64,000 nucleotides of DNA from RCIO01 sp965232405 (GTDB lineage: Bacteria > Pseudomonadota > Alphaproteobacteria > Rhizobiales > Rhizobiaceae): contig OZ246966.1 in NCBI GenBank assembly GCA_965232405.1, positions 2,728,001 through 2,792,000 of the forward strand, written 5' to 3'. The first letter of the stretch is position 1, and the number at the start of each line of letters is the position of its first letter. Of this stretch, positions 42,040 through 50,867 are shown piece after piece. A program made the position numbers and the translations under genes. The notes beneath the pieces are model-generated. The model worked only from the letters and a program-made list of their open reading frames with translations, had not been told where the DNA came from and did no database searches.

Positions 42040-42869
42040 ACGCTACGGACGACATCCTTTCGCTTGTCAGCGTCGATGTGGTTGGCATCCACACCGCGCA
42101 GGTCGGCCCGTTCGTGCTCAAGAGCACGTTTCTGCCGGTCTACCGCGCCGAAGAAAATGAGCTTCGCATGGCGGCGCTCATTGGCGGTGCGCGCTTCCAG
42201 CTTGCAGGGCACGCGGTCGTTCCCTCCGCGCTCGAGCAAATGCCGGCCGAGCATCGCGCCCAGGCGGTCGGGCTGGGACGCGCTCTCGTTGCCCTCAATC
42301 GCGGCAATACCGGTGTTGACGGGCTGGATGTGATCGTTCCGGCCGGCGACACGGAAGCGGACATGCTCGATGCCGTCCTGGATGGCGACGCAGAAAACGT
42401 TGCCTGCGCAGATTTCGAGCCGGCCAGGCTGGTCTGCGAATTGCCATCGGCGGACCAGATCGGGCTGGAAAGGCTGGCGCGCAATGTCGCTTCGTTCCGG
42501 CGACGGAATGTCGGCATCGCCATGCGCGGATTTGCGGGTTCTTCAGCCGCAATCGAGGCCGTGCGAGCGATCCGGCCTGAGCTTGTGACCATCGAAACGC
42601 GGTGGTTTCGACAGGTTGCCTCGATGGCTCAGGCAGCCTGTCTGCTGCCGGGTTTGTTTCGGAGTTTGCGCGCAACCGGCGCCAGCGTGCATGTGGGCGG
42701 TCTCGACAACAACGCCCAGATTGCCGACGCACTTGCGGCGGGTGCCGACCTGCTGAGCGGGCCCGCGCTCGCTTCACCCGTGCCCGCTGGCGGGTTCCTC
42801 GCCCCGATGTCGCTTTCGGTCGAGGACATCCAGCGGCGTGCCAACAACATCGTGCCGCTATTCGGCTGA
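42036..42869 (+). CDS. Degenerate EAL-like protein, probable non-catalytic partner
   Basis: This 277-residue protein starts within the stop of the previous gene (ATGA overlap). Alignment by eye to the first EAL protein is clear at the N-terminus (GPFVLKSTFLPVY versus GVFVLKSAFQPIF). The catalytic blocks are gone: the EGLL motif is replaced by ALIGGARF, the EITE by CELPS, and the paired Asp by MRGFAGS. It has no membrane helix. It looks like an inactivated paralogue, perhaps binding the active partner or cyclic di-GMP. This is inference from the missing residues. Confidence 0.8.
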   Translation: MNATDDILSLVSVDVVGIHTAQVGPFVLKSTFLPVYRAEENELRMAALIGGARFQLAGHAVVPSALEQMPAEHRAQAVGLGRALVALNRGNTGVDGLDVIVPAGDTEADMLDAVLDGDAENVACADFEPARLVCELPSADQIGLERLARNVASFRRRNVGIAMRGFAGSSAAIEAVRAIRPELVTIETRWFRQVASMAQAACLLPGLFRSLRATGASVHVGGLDNNAQIADALAAGADLLSGPALASPVPAGGFLAPMSLSVEDIQRRANNIVPLFG

Positions 42870-42960
42870 TCGCCGTCCAGGGTTTTGCGCAGCCGGCAAA
42901 CCATGACGTTTTGTGACACCGACCGGCCACCCGGTGGAACGTTACAAAACTGAATCAATC

Positions 42961-42978
42961 CGGTCATCGCGCCGTAAC
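42961..42978 (+). promoter_or_regulatory. Pho-box candidate upstream of ugpB
   Basis: CGGTCAT (42961-42967) and CCGTAAC (42972-42978) are spaced with an 11-base period, like the PhoB-binding CTGTCAT-N4-CTGTCAT in which each half is weakly matched. Glycerol-3-phosphate importers are commonly under PhoB in rhizobia. The match is partial. Confidence 0.3.
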
Positions 42979-43032
42979 ATGGCGATGCTCTCAAGGCGTT
43001 ACCTTCAACCAGGTGACACGAGGGAGCTTCCC

Positions 43033-44343
43033 ATGAAACCGCGCATTCTCCTTGCGGCTACGACTGCCGCACTTATCGGATATTCGGCCAACGCATTTGC
43101 CGAGACACAAATCCAATGGTGGCACGCCATGGGCGGCCAGCTTGGCGAGACTGTCAACACGATCGCTTCAAACTTCAACGCCTCGCAGGACGAGGTGGAG
43201 ATCACGCCGGTCTACAAGGGCACCTACGAAGAGACCCTGACCGCCGGCATTGCGGCTTTCCGCGCCGGGGAGCAGCCCAACATCCTTCAGGTCTTCGATG
43301 CCGGTGCGGCCACGGTGATCGGCGCCAAGGGCGCTGTCCTGCCGGTTCAGGACCTGCTGGAGGGCGCTGGCGCTTCCTTCAATATAGAGGACTACATTTC
43401 GGGCGTTCGCTATTTCTATGCCGACAGCAACGGCAAGATGATCGGCATGCCGTTCAATTCATCCGCGCCGATCATGTACTACAATGTCGAGGCGCTGGAA
43501 AAAGCCGGCGTCGAGGCCCCCAAGACCTGGGAAGAGTTCGAGGTGATCGCGCCGAAGCTTAAAGAGGCCGGCTACATCCCGCTTGTGCAGTCGCACCTGC
43601 CCTGGGAGTTCACCGAGAACTTCTTCTCGCGCAACAATCTCCAGTTCGCCACCAACAACAATGGCTATGACGGCGCCGAAGGCACCAAGCTGCTGGTCAA
43701 TGTCGAGCCCCTGAAGATGATGTTCTCCAAGCTGGCCGAATGGCAGAAGAGCGGGCACTTCGAGTGGTTCGGCACCGGCTGGGGCGACAACCAGACGCCA
43801 TTCGAGCAGGGCAAGGTCGCCCTGTGGGTCGGTTCGTCGGGCTCGTTCGGCGGGTTGATGAAATCTGCCACGATGCCGTTTGGCGCCGTACCGCTTCCCT
43901 GCTGGGAATCGATCGTCGGCGAGGATGGCTGCTACCAGTCGTTCATCGGCGGCGCGGCACTGTTTGCCATGTCCGGCAAGTCGGACGAGGAGAACAAGGC
44001 AACGGCCAAGTTCTTTGAATACATGACCTCGCCGGAAGTGCAGCTGATGTGGCACAAAGAGACCGGCTATGTGCCGATCACCAATGCCGCCTACGACCTT
44101 GCCAAGGAGCAGGGATATTATGACGAGACGCCGCAGGCCGAGGTTGGCATCCAGCAGCTCAATATGAAGGCTGGCGAGTGGACCAGGGGCTACCGCATGG
44201 GCTTCTACGTCCAGATCCGCGATGTCATGAACCGCGAATACGGCAAGCTCTTCTCCGGCGACACGACCGTTGATGCCGCATTCGACGCGATCGAGGAAGA
44301 AGGCAACCAGCTTCTGGAGCGGTTCGCCCGCACCGGCAGCTAA
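43033..44343 (+). CDS. ugpB: sn-glycerol-3-phosphate ABC transporter, substrate-binding protein
   Basis: This 436-residue periplasmic binding protein has a signal peptide (ILLAATTAALIGYSANAFA) and the UgpB pattern, with IQWWHAMGGQLGE at the mature N-terminus and a repeated WFGTGWGD region. It captures glycerol-3-phosphate or glycerophosphodiesters. GGGAG precedes the ATG at 43033; the longer frame to 42913 would include the promoter. It is first of the ugpB-A-E-C cluster. Confidence 0.95.
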   Translation: MKPRILLAATTAALIGYSANAFAETQIQWWHAMGGQLGETVNTIASNFNASQDEVEITPVYKGTYEETLTAGIAAFRAGEQPNILQVFDAGAATVIGAKGAVLPVQDLLEGAGASFNIEDYISGVRYFYADSNGKMIGMPFNSSAPIMYYNVEALEKAGVEAPKTWEEFEVIAPKLKEAGYIPLVQSHLPWEFTENFFSRNNLQFATNNNGYDGAEGTKLLVNVEPLKMMFSKLAEWQKSGHFEWFGTGWGDNQTPFEQGKVALWVGSSGSFGGLMKSATMPFGAVPLPCWESIVGEDGCYQSFIGGAALFAMSGKSDEENKATAKFFEYMTSPEVQLMWHKETGYVPITNAAYDLAKEQGYYDETPQAEVGIQQLNMKAGEWTRGYRMGFYVQIRDVMNREYGKLFSGDTTVDAAFDAIEEEGNQLLERFARTGS

Positions 44344-44429
44344 GCCACCTCCATCCGATAGCAAATCAGACGCGCGCCCCTGCTGGCGCGCGCCGCTTTG
44401 CCGCCCGCGGCAACCGGAGATAGCCCAGC

Positions 44430-45311
44430 ATGAACAAGGTCAGGTTCGGCCACTCGATCATCCCCTATCTATTTCTGCTGCCGCAGATGCTGATCGTTGC
44501 CGTCTTCTTCTATCTCCCCGCCGGTGAGGCGATACGATCCTCCTTCTATCTGGAAGACCCGTTCGGGTTCGGCTCGACCTTCGTCGGTCTCGACAATTAT
44601 CGCGATGTGCTGAGCAACGGCGAATATCGGCGCGTTGCCATATTCACCGTCTGGTTCACCATCCTCGTAGCCTTTTTCGCGCTGGCCATTGCGTTGCTGC
44701 TGGCGGTCAAGGCCGATGCGGTGCTGCGCGGCGCCAGGGCCTATCGCACGCTGCTGATGTGGGTCTATGCAATTGCGCCGCCGATCGCCGGACTGCTTGG
44801 CATCATGCTGTTCGATCAGCATGTCGGGCCGATTGTGGAGCTGGTGTCCTGGTTCGGCCGGGATCTGCGGGTTGGCGTCAGCTATTTCGACACCGCCTTC
44901 GCGATGATCGCCACGGCCGTCTGGCTGCAGATCGCCGTCAATTTCATCTTCTTCCTGTCGGGGCTTCAGTCCATTCCGCGCTCGATCCGCGAAGCCGCGC
45001 TGATTGACTGCCAGTCGGGTTTCATCCGGTTCTGGACCGTCGTCTTTCCCCTGCTCGCTCCGACGGCGTTCTTCCTGCTTGTCATCAACATCACCTACGC
45101 GCTCTTCGACACGTTCGGCCTTATCGACCTGATGACCAAGAACGAACCGGGCAACAACCCGGTGACGCTGGTCTACAAGGTCTTCCTCGATGGCTTTCGC
45201 GGCAATGATCTCGGCGGCTCGTCGGCCCAGTCGGTGATCCTGATGGTCGTCGTCTTCGTGCTCACGGTCGTACAGTTCCGCTTTGTCGAGCGGCGCATCC
45301 ACTATTCATGA
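44430..45311 (+). CDS. ugpA: Glycerol-3-phosphate ABC transporter permease
   Basis: This 293-residue six-helix permease of the MalF type has the EAA loop EAALIDCQSGFIRFWTVVFPLL (residues about 190-211) that contacts the ATPase. The start is ATG at 44430, after CCGGAGA. It follows ugpB in the same direction with an 86-base gap. Confidence 0.95.
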   Translation: MNKVRFGHSIIPYLFLLPQMLIVAVFFYLPAGEAIRSSFYLEDPFGFGSTFVGLDNYRDVLSNGEYRRVAIFTVWFTILVAFFALAIALLLAVKADAVLRGARAYRTLLMWVYAIAPPIAGLLGIMLFDQHVGPIVELVSWFGRDLRVGVSYFDTAFAMIATAVWLQIAVNFIFFLSGLQSIPRSIREAALIDCQSGFIRFWTVVFPLLAPTAFFLLVINITYALFDTFGLIDLMTKNEPGNNPVTLVYKVFLDGFRGNDLGGSSAQSVILMVVVFVLTVVQFRFVERRIHYS

Positions 45312-45321
45312 GGGCCGCCCG

Positions 45322-46224
45322 ATGACCGACACCGCCGCGACACTGGACAAGGCGCTTGCGCCGAGCGTGCCTGATACAGGCATCAAATGGGGGCTTGTCG
45401 TCGACCACGCGATCCTCATTGCCGGATCACTGTTCATGCTTCTGCCGGTCTATCTGGCGTTCATGACTTCCACCCACGAAGCCGTGACCATCCACACGCA
45501 GGGTGTGCAGTATCTGCCGGGCGACCAGCTTCTGGAAAACTACCGGTCCGTGATGTTCGACGGGGTCGGCTTCACCGGCGCCGTCAACGGAACGACGATG
45601 ATGATGAACTCCATGATCCTGGGGTTCGGTTTCGCTATCGGCAAGATCATCGTCGCCATGATGGCCGCCTATGCGATCGTCTATTTCCGCTTTCCGCTGG
45701 CCGAACTCGCGTTCTGGGCGATCTTCATCACGCTGCTCCTGCCGCTCGAGGTACGCATTCTTCCGTCCTACGAAATCGTTCAGAGCATGGGGCTGATCAA
45801 CACCTATACAGGTCTGATCGTGCCGCTGATCGCATCGGCGACGGCGACCTTCTTCTTCAGGCAGTTCTTCAAATCCGTGCCCGACGAACTGATCGAGGCG
45901 GCGCGCATCGACGGTGCGGGGCCGTTCAAGTTCTTCATCGACATTCTGGTTCCGCTCAGCCGCACGATGATAGCGGCCATCTTCATCATCATGTTCGTCT
46001 ATGGCTGGAACCAGTATCTGTGGCCGACGCTGATCACCACCAACGAGGATTATTTCACCCTCGTGCGCGGCATCAAGCAGATCATCCAGGTTTGGGTCGG
46101 ATCGCAGATCCCCGAATACAGTCAGGCAATGGCGCTGGCGATACTTGCCATGCTGCCGCCCGTCATCGTGGTCGTGGTGTTCCAGAGCTGGTTCATCAAG
46201 GGCCTGACCGAAAGCGACAAATAG
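45322..46224 (+). CDS. ugpE: Glycerol-3-phosphate ABC transporter permease
   Basis: This 300-residue six-helix permease of the MalG type has an EAA loop EAARIDGAGPFKFFIDILVPLS. It pairs with UgpA to form the pore. The ATG at 45322 lies 10 bases past the ugpA stop, following AGGGC. A longer frame starting at 45283 overlaps ugpA and lacks family similarity. Confidence 0.95.
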   Translation: MTDTAATLDKALAPSVPDTGIKWGLVVDHAILIAGSLFMLLPVYLAFMTSTHEAVTIHTQGVQYLPGDQLLENYRSVMFDGVGFTGAVNGTTMMMNSMILGFGFAIGKIIVAMMAAYAIVYFRFPLAELAFWAIFITLLLPLEVRILPSYEIVQSMGLINTYTGLIVPLIASATATFFFRQFFKSVPDELIEAARIDGAGPFKFFIDILVPLSRTMIAAIFIIMFVYGWNQYLWPTLITTNEDYFTLVRGIKQIIQVWVGSQIPEYSQAMALAILAMLPPVIVVVVFQSWFIKGLTESDK

Positions 46225-46233
46225 GAAACAGAC

Positions 46234-47379
46234 ATGGCCAAGGTGCGTATCGACCGGGTTTCGAAAATCTATGCGGGCACGCAGCGCGCGGTGAACGACA
46301 TTTCGCTCGAGATCCCGGACGGAAAGTTCATCGTGCTTGTCGGCCCTTCGGGCTGCGGAAAGTCCACGCTGCTCAGAATGGTTGCCGGGCTGGAATCGAT
46401 CACCGAGGGCACGATCTCGATCGACGACCGGGTGGTGAATGGTGTGGACCCGGCCGAGCGCGACATCGCCATGGTGTTCCAGAACTATGCGCTCTACCCG
46501 CACATGAAGGTCTACGACAACATGGCCTACGGGCTGAAGAACCGCGGCATGCCGAAGGCCGAGATCGACAGCCGTGTTCAGGAAGCCGCAAAGACGCTGG
46601 AGCTTTCGCAACTGCTTGAGCGGCGTCCGCGCGAGCTGTCCGGCGGGCAGCGGCAGCGCGTTGCAATGGGCCGCGCCATCGTGCGCAGCCCCAAGGTGTT
46701 CCTGTTCGACGAACCGCTTTCCAACCTCGACGCCAAACTGCGTGGCCAGATGCGGGTCGAGATCAAGAACCTGCAGCGGCGCTTCGGCACGACAAGCATC
46801 TATGTCACGCACGATCAGGTGGAGGCGATGACGCTGGCTGACATACTGGTGGTGATGAACCACGGCATTGCCGAGCAGATCGGGACCCCCCTCGAAGTCT
46901 ACGAACGTCCGGCCAGCACCTTCGTCGCCGGCTTCATCGGCGCGCCGGCGATGAACCTGATCGACGCTGAAGTGAGCGCCGACGGCAGGAAGCTCGTGGT
47001 TGGCGGCGAGGCATTCGCGCCTTCAGGAGTGACGCTTCCTGAGAGCGGCCGGCCGGTTACACTCGGTATCAGGCCGGAGCATCTGACGCGTGCTCAAAAG
47101 GGTGCGAAGGCCGATCTGGAAATCACCGTTGCTGCCGTCGAGATTTTGGGCGCCGACACGCTTGCCCACGGCCATGTGGGCGCCGGTGGTGGCAGCAGGT
47201 CGCAGACGATCGTGACCAGATTGCCAGGCAGCGCGCGGATCGAGATCGGGGCGCGGCTGCCGCTTACGCTGGGCGAGGGCATGGCGCATCTTTTCGACCG
47301 GGAGAGCGGACGGCGCATCGAGCGCGCAGCCGCGCCTGCCCTTGATAGCAAGCGCGCACCCGTTGGAGAGCCGGCCTAA
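46234..47379 (+). CDS. ugpC: Glycerol-3-phosphate ABC transporter ATPase
   Basis: This 381-residue ATPase of the MalK/UgpC type has Walker A GPSGCGKST (residues 37-45), the signature LSGGQRQRVAMGRA, Walker B VFLFDEPLSNLD, and a C-terminal regulatory TOBE-like domain (from about 235). It powers the importer. It begins nine bases after the ugpE stop. Confidence 0.97.
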   Translation: MAKVRIDRVSKIYAGTQRAVNDISLEIPDGKFIVLVGPSGCGKSTLLRMVAGLESITEGTISIDDRVVNGVDPAERDIAMVFQNYALYPHMKVYDNMAYGLKNRGMPKAEIDSRVQEAAKTLELSQLLERRPRELSGGQRQRVAMGRAIVRSPKVFLFDEPLSNLDAKLRGQMRVEIKNLQRRFGTTSIYVTHDQVEAMTLADILVVMNHGIAEQIGTPLEVYERPASTFVAGFIGAPAMNLIDAEVSADGRKLVVGGEAFAPSGVTLPESGRPVTLGIRPEHLTRAQKGAKADLEITVAAVEILGADTLAHGHVGAGGGSRSQTIVTRLPGSARIEIGARLPLTLGEGMAHLFDRESGRRIERAAAPALDSKRAPVGEPA

Positions 47380-47388
47380 ACGAGCCCG

Positions 47389-47413
47389 AAAAAGAGGCCC
47401 GGCGAACCGGGCC
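47389..47413 (-). terminator. Intrinsic terminator of the small gene at 47460-47690 (minus strand)
   Basis: On the minus strand GGCCCGG (47413-47407) pairs with CCGGGCC (47402-47396), followed by CTCTTTTT, with T5 at 47393-47389. It lies 47 bases past the minus-strand stop. On the plus strand the hairpin lacks a T-run, although it also sits 16 bases past ugpC. Confidence 0.75.
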
Positions 47414-47459
47414 TTGAGTTGCGGGAGAATACCCGTCGGGAGGTAAAGGCGTTTCGCGG

Positions 47460-47690
47460 TCAGGCCACCTGCCGCCAGCTGTGTTCGGCGGGTTCAGGCA
47501 TTTCGGGCGTCATGGCGCCGCGATAAAGAATCTCGTTCAGGAGATCGAGGTCGACGTAGTAGTAGCGAGAAAGCTGCACCGGGATTTCGTCGAGCGGATA
47601 GCCGCGCGAGAGCATGTAGTCGGCAACGACCGAAAGCTGGTCCGGCTCCGTCAGCCGACGTTTGCCATTATCGTCCGGTATCTGATGCAC
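47460..47690 (-). CDS. Small conserved hypothetical protein
   Basis: This 76-residue protein (MHQIPDDNGKRRLTEPDQLSV) has no signal or membrane helix. It contains SRYYYVDLDLLNEILYRG, a pattern I associate with short conserved rhizobial proteins without assigned function. It is followed by a good terminator on its strand, which supports it being a real gene. Confidence 0.7.
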   Translation of the reverse strand: MHQIPDDNGKRRLTEPDQLSVVADYMLSRGYPLDEIPVQLSRYYYVDLDLLNEILYRGAMTPEMPEPAEHSWRQVA

Positions 47691-47891
47691 GCTGTCCCCC
47701 TTGCCGCATTGTGGACATACGCATCACCTGCGCGCGCCGGCGCGCCAATACTCTGAAACTGCTTGGAAATACTGCCCGACTACAGCGGGCTACGCCCCCG
47801 AATCACCTGTATCCGAGTATGCATCCGGTTGAATCGCGGCGCAAGGTTGGCGTTTTTCTTGGCGCAAGCCTCAAGCAAGCTCGGGTCGTGC

Positions 47892-48485
47892 TCAGAAGGT
47901 GAAGGCGCCCTGGGCCGGATCGACCGATGGCGGCACTGCGCGCTCATGCGCCAGAAGCCGCTTCTTGGTGACGAGGCCGCCGGCAGCGGAAAAGCCGCCC
48001 AGCTTGCCGCCGGCAGCAACGATGCGGTGGCAGGGAACGATGGGCGGGAAGGGATTGCGGGCAAGGGCTGTGCCGGTCTCGCGCGCATGGTTGGGAAAGC
48101 CCGCGCGGCTGCACAATTCGCCATAGGTGACGACCTCGCCGTGACCCAACCGGCGCGCAGCGGCATAGATGGCCAGCCGGAACGGGTCGATGCCTGAAAG
48201 ATCGAGTTGGATGGCATCGAAGCCGGTTTCATCGCCCTCGGCATAGGCGCGGATGGTACTGACCGCATCGCGCACGGGAGCGGGTAGGGCAGCTTCGTCT
48301 TCCACCAATGGCGCACCGGACCCACCGCGTTCGGCGAGGAGTTCGATCGCTGCCTCGCGCGTCGGCTCCGGCAATATGCAGCGGTTGATGCCCTGCGCGC
48401 TCCAAGCGATGGAAAAGAAACCCAGCACCGTCTCGATGATGAAGGCGCCGGGCGCGGTGTCGGGCGGGAAGGGATTGGCTGTCAT
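47892..48485 (-). CDS. ogt: Methylated-DNA-[protein]-cysteine S-methyltransferase
   Basis: This 197-residue DNA repair protein removes alkyl groups from O6-alkylguanine onto its own cysteine. The active-site motif PCHRIVAAGGKLGGFSAAGG has Cys152, with GEVVTYGELCSRAGFP as the DNA-binding helix-turn-helix. The N-terminal part is the RNase H-like Ogt domain. The start at MTANPFPPD (48485) fits the family. It is a suicide protein and is not turned over. No ada-like regulator is next to it. Confidence 0.96.
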   Translation of the reverse strand: MTANPFPPDTAPGAFIIETVLGFFSIAWSAQGINRCILPEPTREAAIELLAERGGSGAPLVEDEAALPAPVRDAVSTIRAYAEGDETGFDAIQLDLSGIDPFRLAIYAAARRLGHGEVVTYGELCSRAGFPNHARETGTALARNPFPPIVPCHRIVAAGGKLGGFSAAGGLVTKKRLLAHERAVPPSVDPAQGAFTF

Positions 48486-48674
48486 CGCTCAAACCTGCTC
48501 TTCAGACCCGAAACTAGCACGAGTCGGATCGTCAATCACAGAACGCGCCGAATGCTGCTGACATGTTGGTTCTTGTTGGCTCACGGACCTGCGGCCGTTC
48601 TCGATGCGAACCATGCGCAATTGGACAAAGCCCGCGCCAGCGCCGAATATGCGCCTCCAACCTGAGGGGATTTC

Positions 48675-49067
48675 ATGCGTTCCATTATTGTTGCAGCCGT
48701 CTTAGCCACTGTCTCGGCCGGCTTCGCCGCGGCGCAGAATTGCGACGATCCACAGACACAAAGCGAGATGAACGCCTGCGCCGGCCAGATGCTGGAGGAG
48801 GCGGATGCCGCGCTGAATGCGACATACGCCAAAGTGCGCGAAAGGCTGCAATATGACGAGGAAGGACGCGAACTCCTGGTTAAGGCGCAGCGCGCATGGA
48901 TCGCCTATCGCGACGCGGAATGCGAGATGCGCTCGATGGGCGTTGTCGGCGGCTCGATCTATCCGACCATTCATGCCGGCTGTCTGACCGACCTGACCGA
49001 GCAGCGCACCGCCGATTTCAACGCCATGCTGCAATGTCCCGAGGGCGATCTGAGCTGCCCGTTCTGA
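48675..49067 (+). CDS. LprI-type (DUF1311) secreted protein
   Basis: This 130-residue secreted protein has a signal peptide (SIIVAAVLATVSAGFAAAQN) and the lysozyme-inhibitor LprI/DUF1311 signature QSEMNACAGQMLEEADAALNATYAKVRERL, with QRAWIAYRDAECEMRSMG and paired cysteines. It would act in the periplasm; lysozyme inhibition is known for some members and not assumed here. It is followed by a palindromic repeat element. Confidence 0.92.
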   Translation: MRSIIVAAVLATVSAGFAAAQNCDDPQTQSEMNACAGQMLEEADAALNATYAKVRERLQYDEEGRELLVKAQRAWIAYRDAECEMRSMGVVGGSIYPTIHAGCLTDLTEQRTADFNAMLQCPEGDLSCPF

Positions 49068-49070
49068 TGC

Positions 49071-49102
49071 GCTCACGGGCTATTCGTTGCTGCGCAACGG
49101 CC
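49071..49102. repeat. Dispersed palindromic repeat, copy 1
   Basis: GCTCACGGGCTATTCGTTGC followed by TGCGCAACGGCC is nearly the same as the element at 49876-49906. It contains a small hairpin (GTTGCTGCGCAAC). It lies just after the LprI stop. Confidence 0.7.
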
Positions 49103-49183
49103 CTGCGCGGGCGCGCCCGAAAAGTCGGGCGGGCGGCGGTCACCACCTTGGCCTGCGGCCGGTGGTTTGAAGGGGTCTGAACG

Positions 49184-49870
49184 ATGGTCGTGATTGCGCG
49201 GGTTCTGCTCTTTATCCTGATCGTCGTTGTTGCAGCGGCAATCGGGGCGTTTGGCGCGTTTTTCGGACTGTATTTCCTCGGCCGGCTGATGGGCGCGGAC
49301 GACCGGGAAGGCGGGCTGGCGATGGGAGCCGCCGGTTACCTGCCGATTGGCGCAGTTGTGGGCGCGGCCCTTGGCGCCTGGTTCGCCTGGCGCACGCTGC
49401 GGAAGCTGGAAGACCGGGCGACAATGGCTGCCGGATACGGTCTGGCCGGTCTCGTGGCGCTTGTGGCAGCCGGCTGGTTCGGGCTCGACTATTACCAGCA
49501 GGGCGGGCCCTACGCGGTGGAGGACGAGCCGCTTGTGCAGATCGAATGGCGGCTGCCGGAACAGGTGCCGGCTGCCGATGTCGTGCGCTACCGCTTCACC
49601 ATGCGCTCGACCTTCATGGACTGGACGCTGGACTCCAAATGGGACGACCCGCCAACGCGCGAGGAAGAGGGGCGGACCGTGCTGCGCTTTCGCGGCCACC
49701 TGCGCTGGCGGCGGGAAGGGCGCATCTTCCAGCTGTGGACGTTTCCCGATCACGACGACCGCATCACGGTCGAGCTCGACCTCGGTGCCGACCCGGAAGC
49801 GCAGGCCGACTACGGCCCCTGGCGCGAGGCGGGCGATGGCCACGCATTCCGGACGCAGGTGACGCGCTAG
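49184..49870 (+). CDS. Membrane protein of unknown function
   Basis: This 228-residue protein starts MVVIARVLLFILIVVVAAAIG with three to four N-terminal helices (to about residue 108). A soluble C-terminal domain of about 120 residues follows, rich in Trp and Arg (DDPPTREEEGRTVLRFRGHLRWRREGRIFQLW). The domain probably lies in the periplasm. It is not recognised as a named family. The ATG at 49184 directly follows a TCTGAACG segment; no strong ribosome site is seen. Confidence 0.75.
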   Translation: MVVIARVLLFILIVVVAAAIGAFGAFFGLYFLGRLMGADDREGGLAMGAAGYLPIGAVVGAALGAWFAWRTLRKLEDRATMAAGYGLAGLVALVAAGWFGLDYYQQGGPYAVEDEPLVQIEWRLPEQVPAADVVRYRFTMRSTFMDWTLDSKWDDPPTREEEGRTVLRFRGHLRWRREGRIFQLWTFPDHDDRITVELDLGADPEAQADYGPWREAGDGHAFRTQVTR

Positions 49871-49875
49871 TTTTC

Positions 49876-49906
49876 GCTCACGGCTATTCGTCGCTGCGCG
49901 ACGGCC
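49876..49906. repeat. Dispersed palindromic repeat, copy 2
   Basis: GCTCACGGCTATTCGTCGCT then GCGCGACGGCC matches the element at 49071-49102 with a few substitutions and one deletion. The compensating change at the hairpin (GTCGC/GCGAC) keeps the stem. It follows the stop of the membrane protein gene. Confidence 0.7.
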
Positions 49907-50044
49907 CACTTGGGCTTCGCTCCATCTTCGTCCGGACACGAACCTCGTTTGCGACGGCCTGCGGCCGTTCTTCGCGCTTGCCGGCCAGCGGGGCTTTCGT
50001 TATGAGGGCGGCGGGTGGGGAGTTTCCGTTTTCGGCAGTTTTAT

Positions 50045-50689
50045 ATGTCCCCGTCGTTCAGATCCCTTTCGCAAATCTCCATTGTGCTGGCCGCTTCGCT
50101 CGGCGCGCTTTCGCTTGCCGGCTGCACATCGTCCGGCGGCATGGCCGAGCAGTTGCAGGCCGCGGCCATTGAGGAAGCCGCACTGCCTGAAACGGTGAAC
50201 GCCGTGCCCGGCGAGCGGGGCGAGGGCATCGCGATTGCCTCCTATGCGGGACCGACGCCGACGGACACCGTGTTTGCGCCGAACGGCCGCTTCGGACCCG
50301 ACGAAGTTGCCGCGCGCAGCCCCGAACTCGACCTTCTGATCGCGCGTTATGCCGACCATTACGACGTGCCGGAGCGGCTGGTGCGCCGGGTGGTGCAGCG
50401 CGAGAGCACCTTCAACCCGGCGGCGCGCAACGGGCCCTATTGGGGGCTGATGCAGATCCTTCCCGAAACCGCCCGCACCATGGGCCACCGGGGCGAGGCG
50501 GAGGAGCTGCTCGACGCCGAAACCAACCTGAAATATGCGGTGCGTTATCTGCGCGGCGCCTGGCTGACGGCCGGCGGCGACGAGGACCAGGCGGTGCGGC
50601 TTTACGCGCGCGGCTATTATTACGACGCCAAGGCCGCCGGGCTCTTGGACGAAACGGGACTGGGCCGCGACCGCCGGCGGATGAATTAG
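50045..50689 (+). CDS. Lytic transglycosylase-like lipoprotein
   Basis: This 214-residue lipoprotein (signal ending LSLAGC, a lipobox) has a SLT-type domain: VVQRESTFNPAARNGPYWGLMQILPETA, with the catalytic Glu in QRES, and a C-terminal part with YLRGAWLTAGGDEDQAVRLYARGYYY. It cleaves peptidoglycan glycan strands. The ATG at 50045 (MSPSFRSLSQ) keeps the signal peptide short and correct; ten upstream in-frame residues are not needed. Confidence 0.93.
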   Translation: MSPSFRSLSQISIVLAASLGALSLAGCTSSGGMAEQLQAAAIEEAALPETVNAVPGERGEGIAIASYAGPTPTDTVFAPNGRFGPDEVAARSPELDLLIARYADHYDVPERLVRRVVQRESTFNPAARNGPYWGLMQILPETARTMGHRGEAEELLDAETNLKYAVRYLRGAWLTAGGDEDQAVRLYARGYYYDAKAAGLLDETGLGRDRRRMN

Positions 50690-50702
50690 GGGAAGAGTTT
50701 TC

Positions 50703-50734
50703 GCTCGGGTTTGTTTGCGCTCGGGTTTGTTTGC
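50703..50734. repeat. 16-bp perfect tandem repeat, two copies
   Basis: GCTCGGGTTTGTTTGC occurs twice without a gap at 50703-50718 and 50719-50734, followed by a third, degenerating GCTCACG. It lies just after the transglycosylase gene and may reflect slippage. Confidence 0.85.
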
Positions 50735-50867
50735 GCTCACGCCGAGTTCGCTCCGCTCACCGGCTCCGCGAGGGCGCCGAACGATCGGCGGCGCGCAGTC
50801 GCGCGCTCTGCCTTTGGCCGGAAAGCGCCGCATGTTTCTCGCTGTTTGCAATGCGCGTCCCGCCTTT

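Noticed and set aside
47396..47413. Terminator of ugpC on the plus strand
   Set aside because: The hairpin lacks a T-run on the plus strand; the T5 lies on the minus side, so it is better assigned to the small minus-strand gene.
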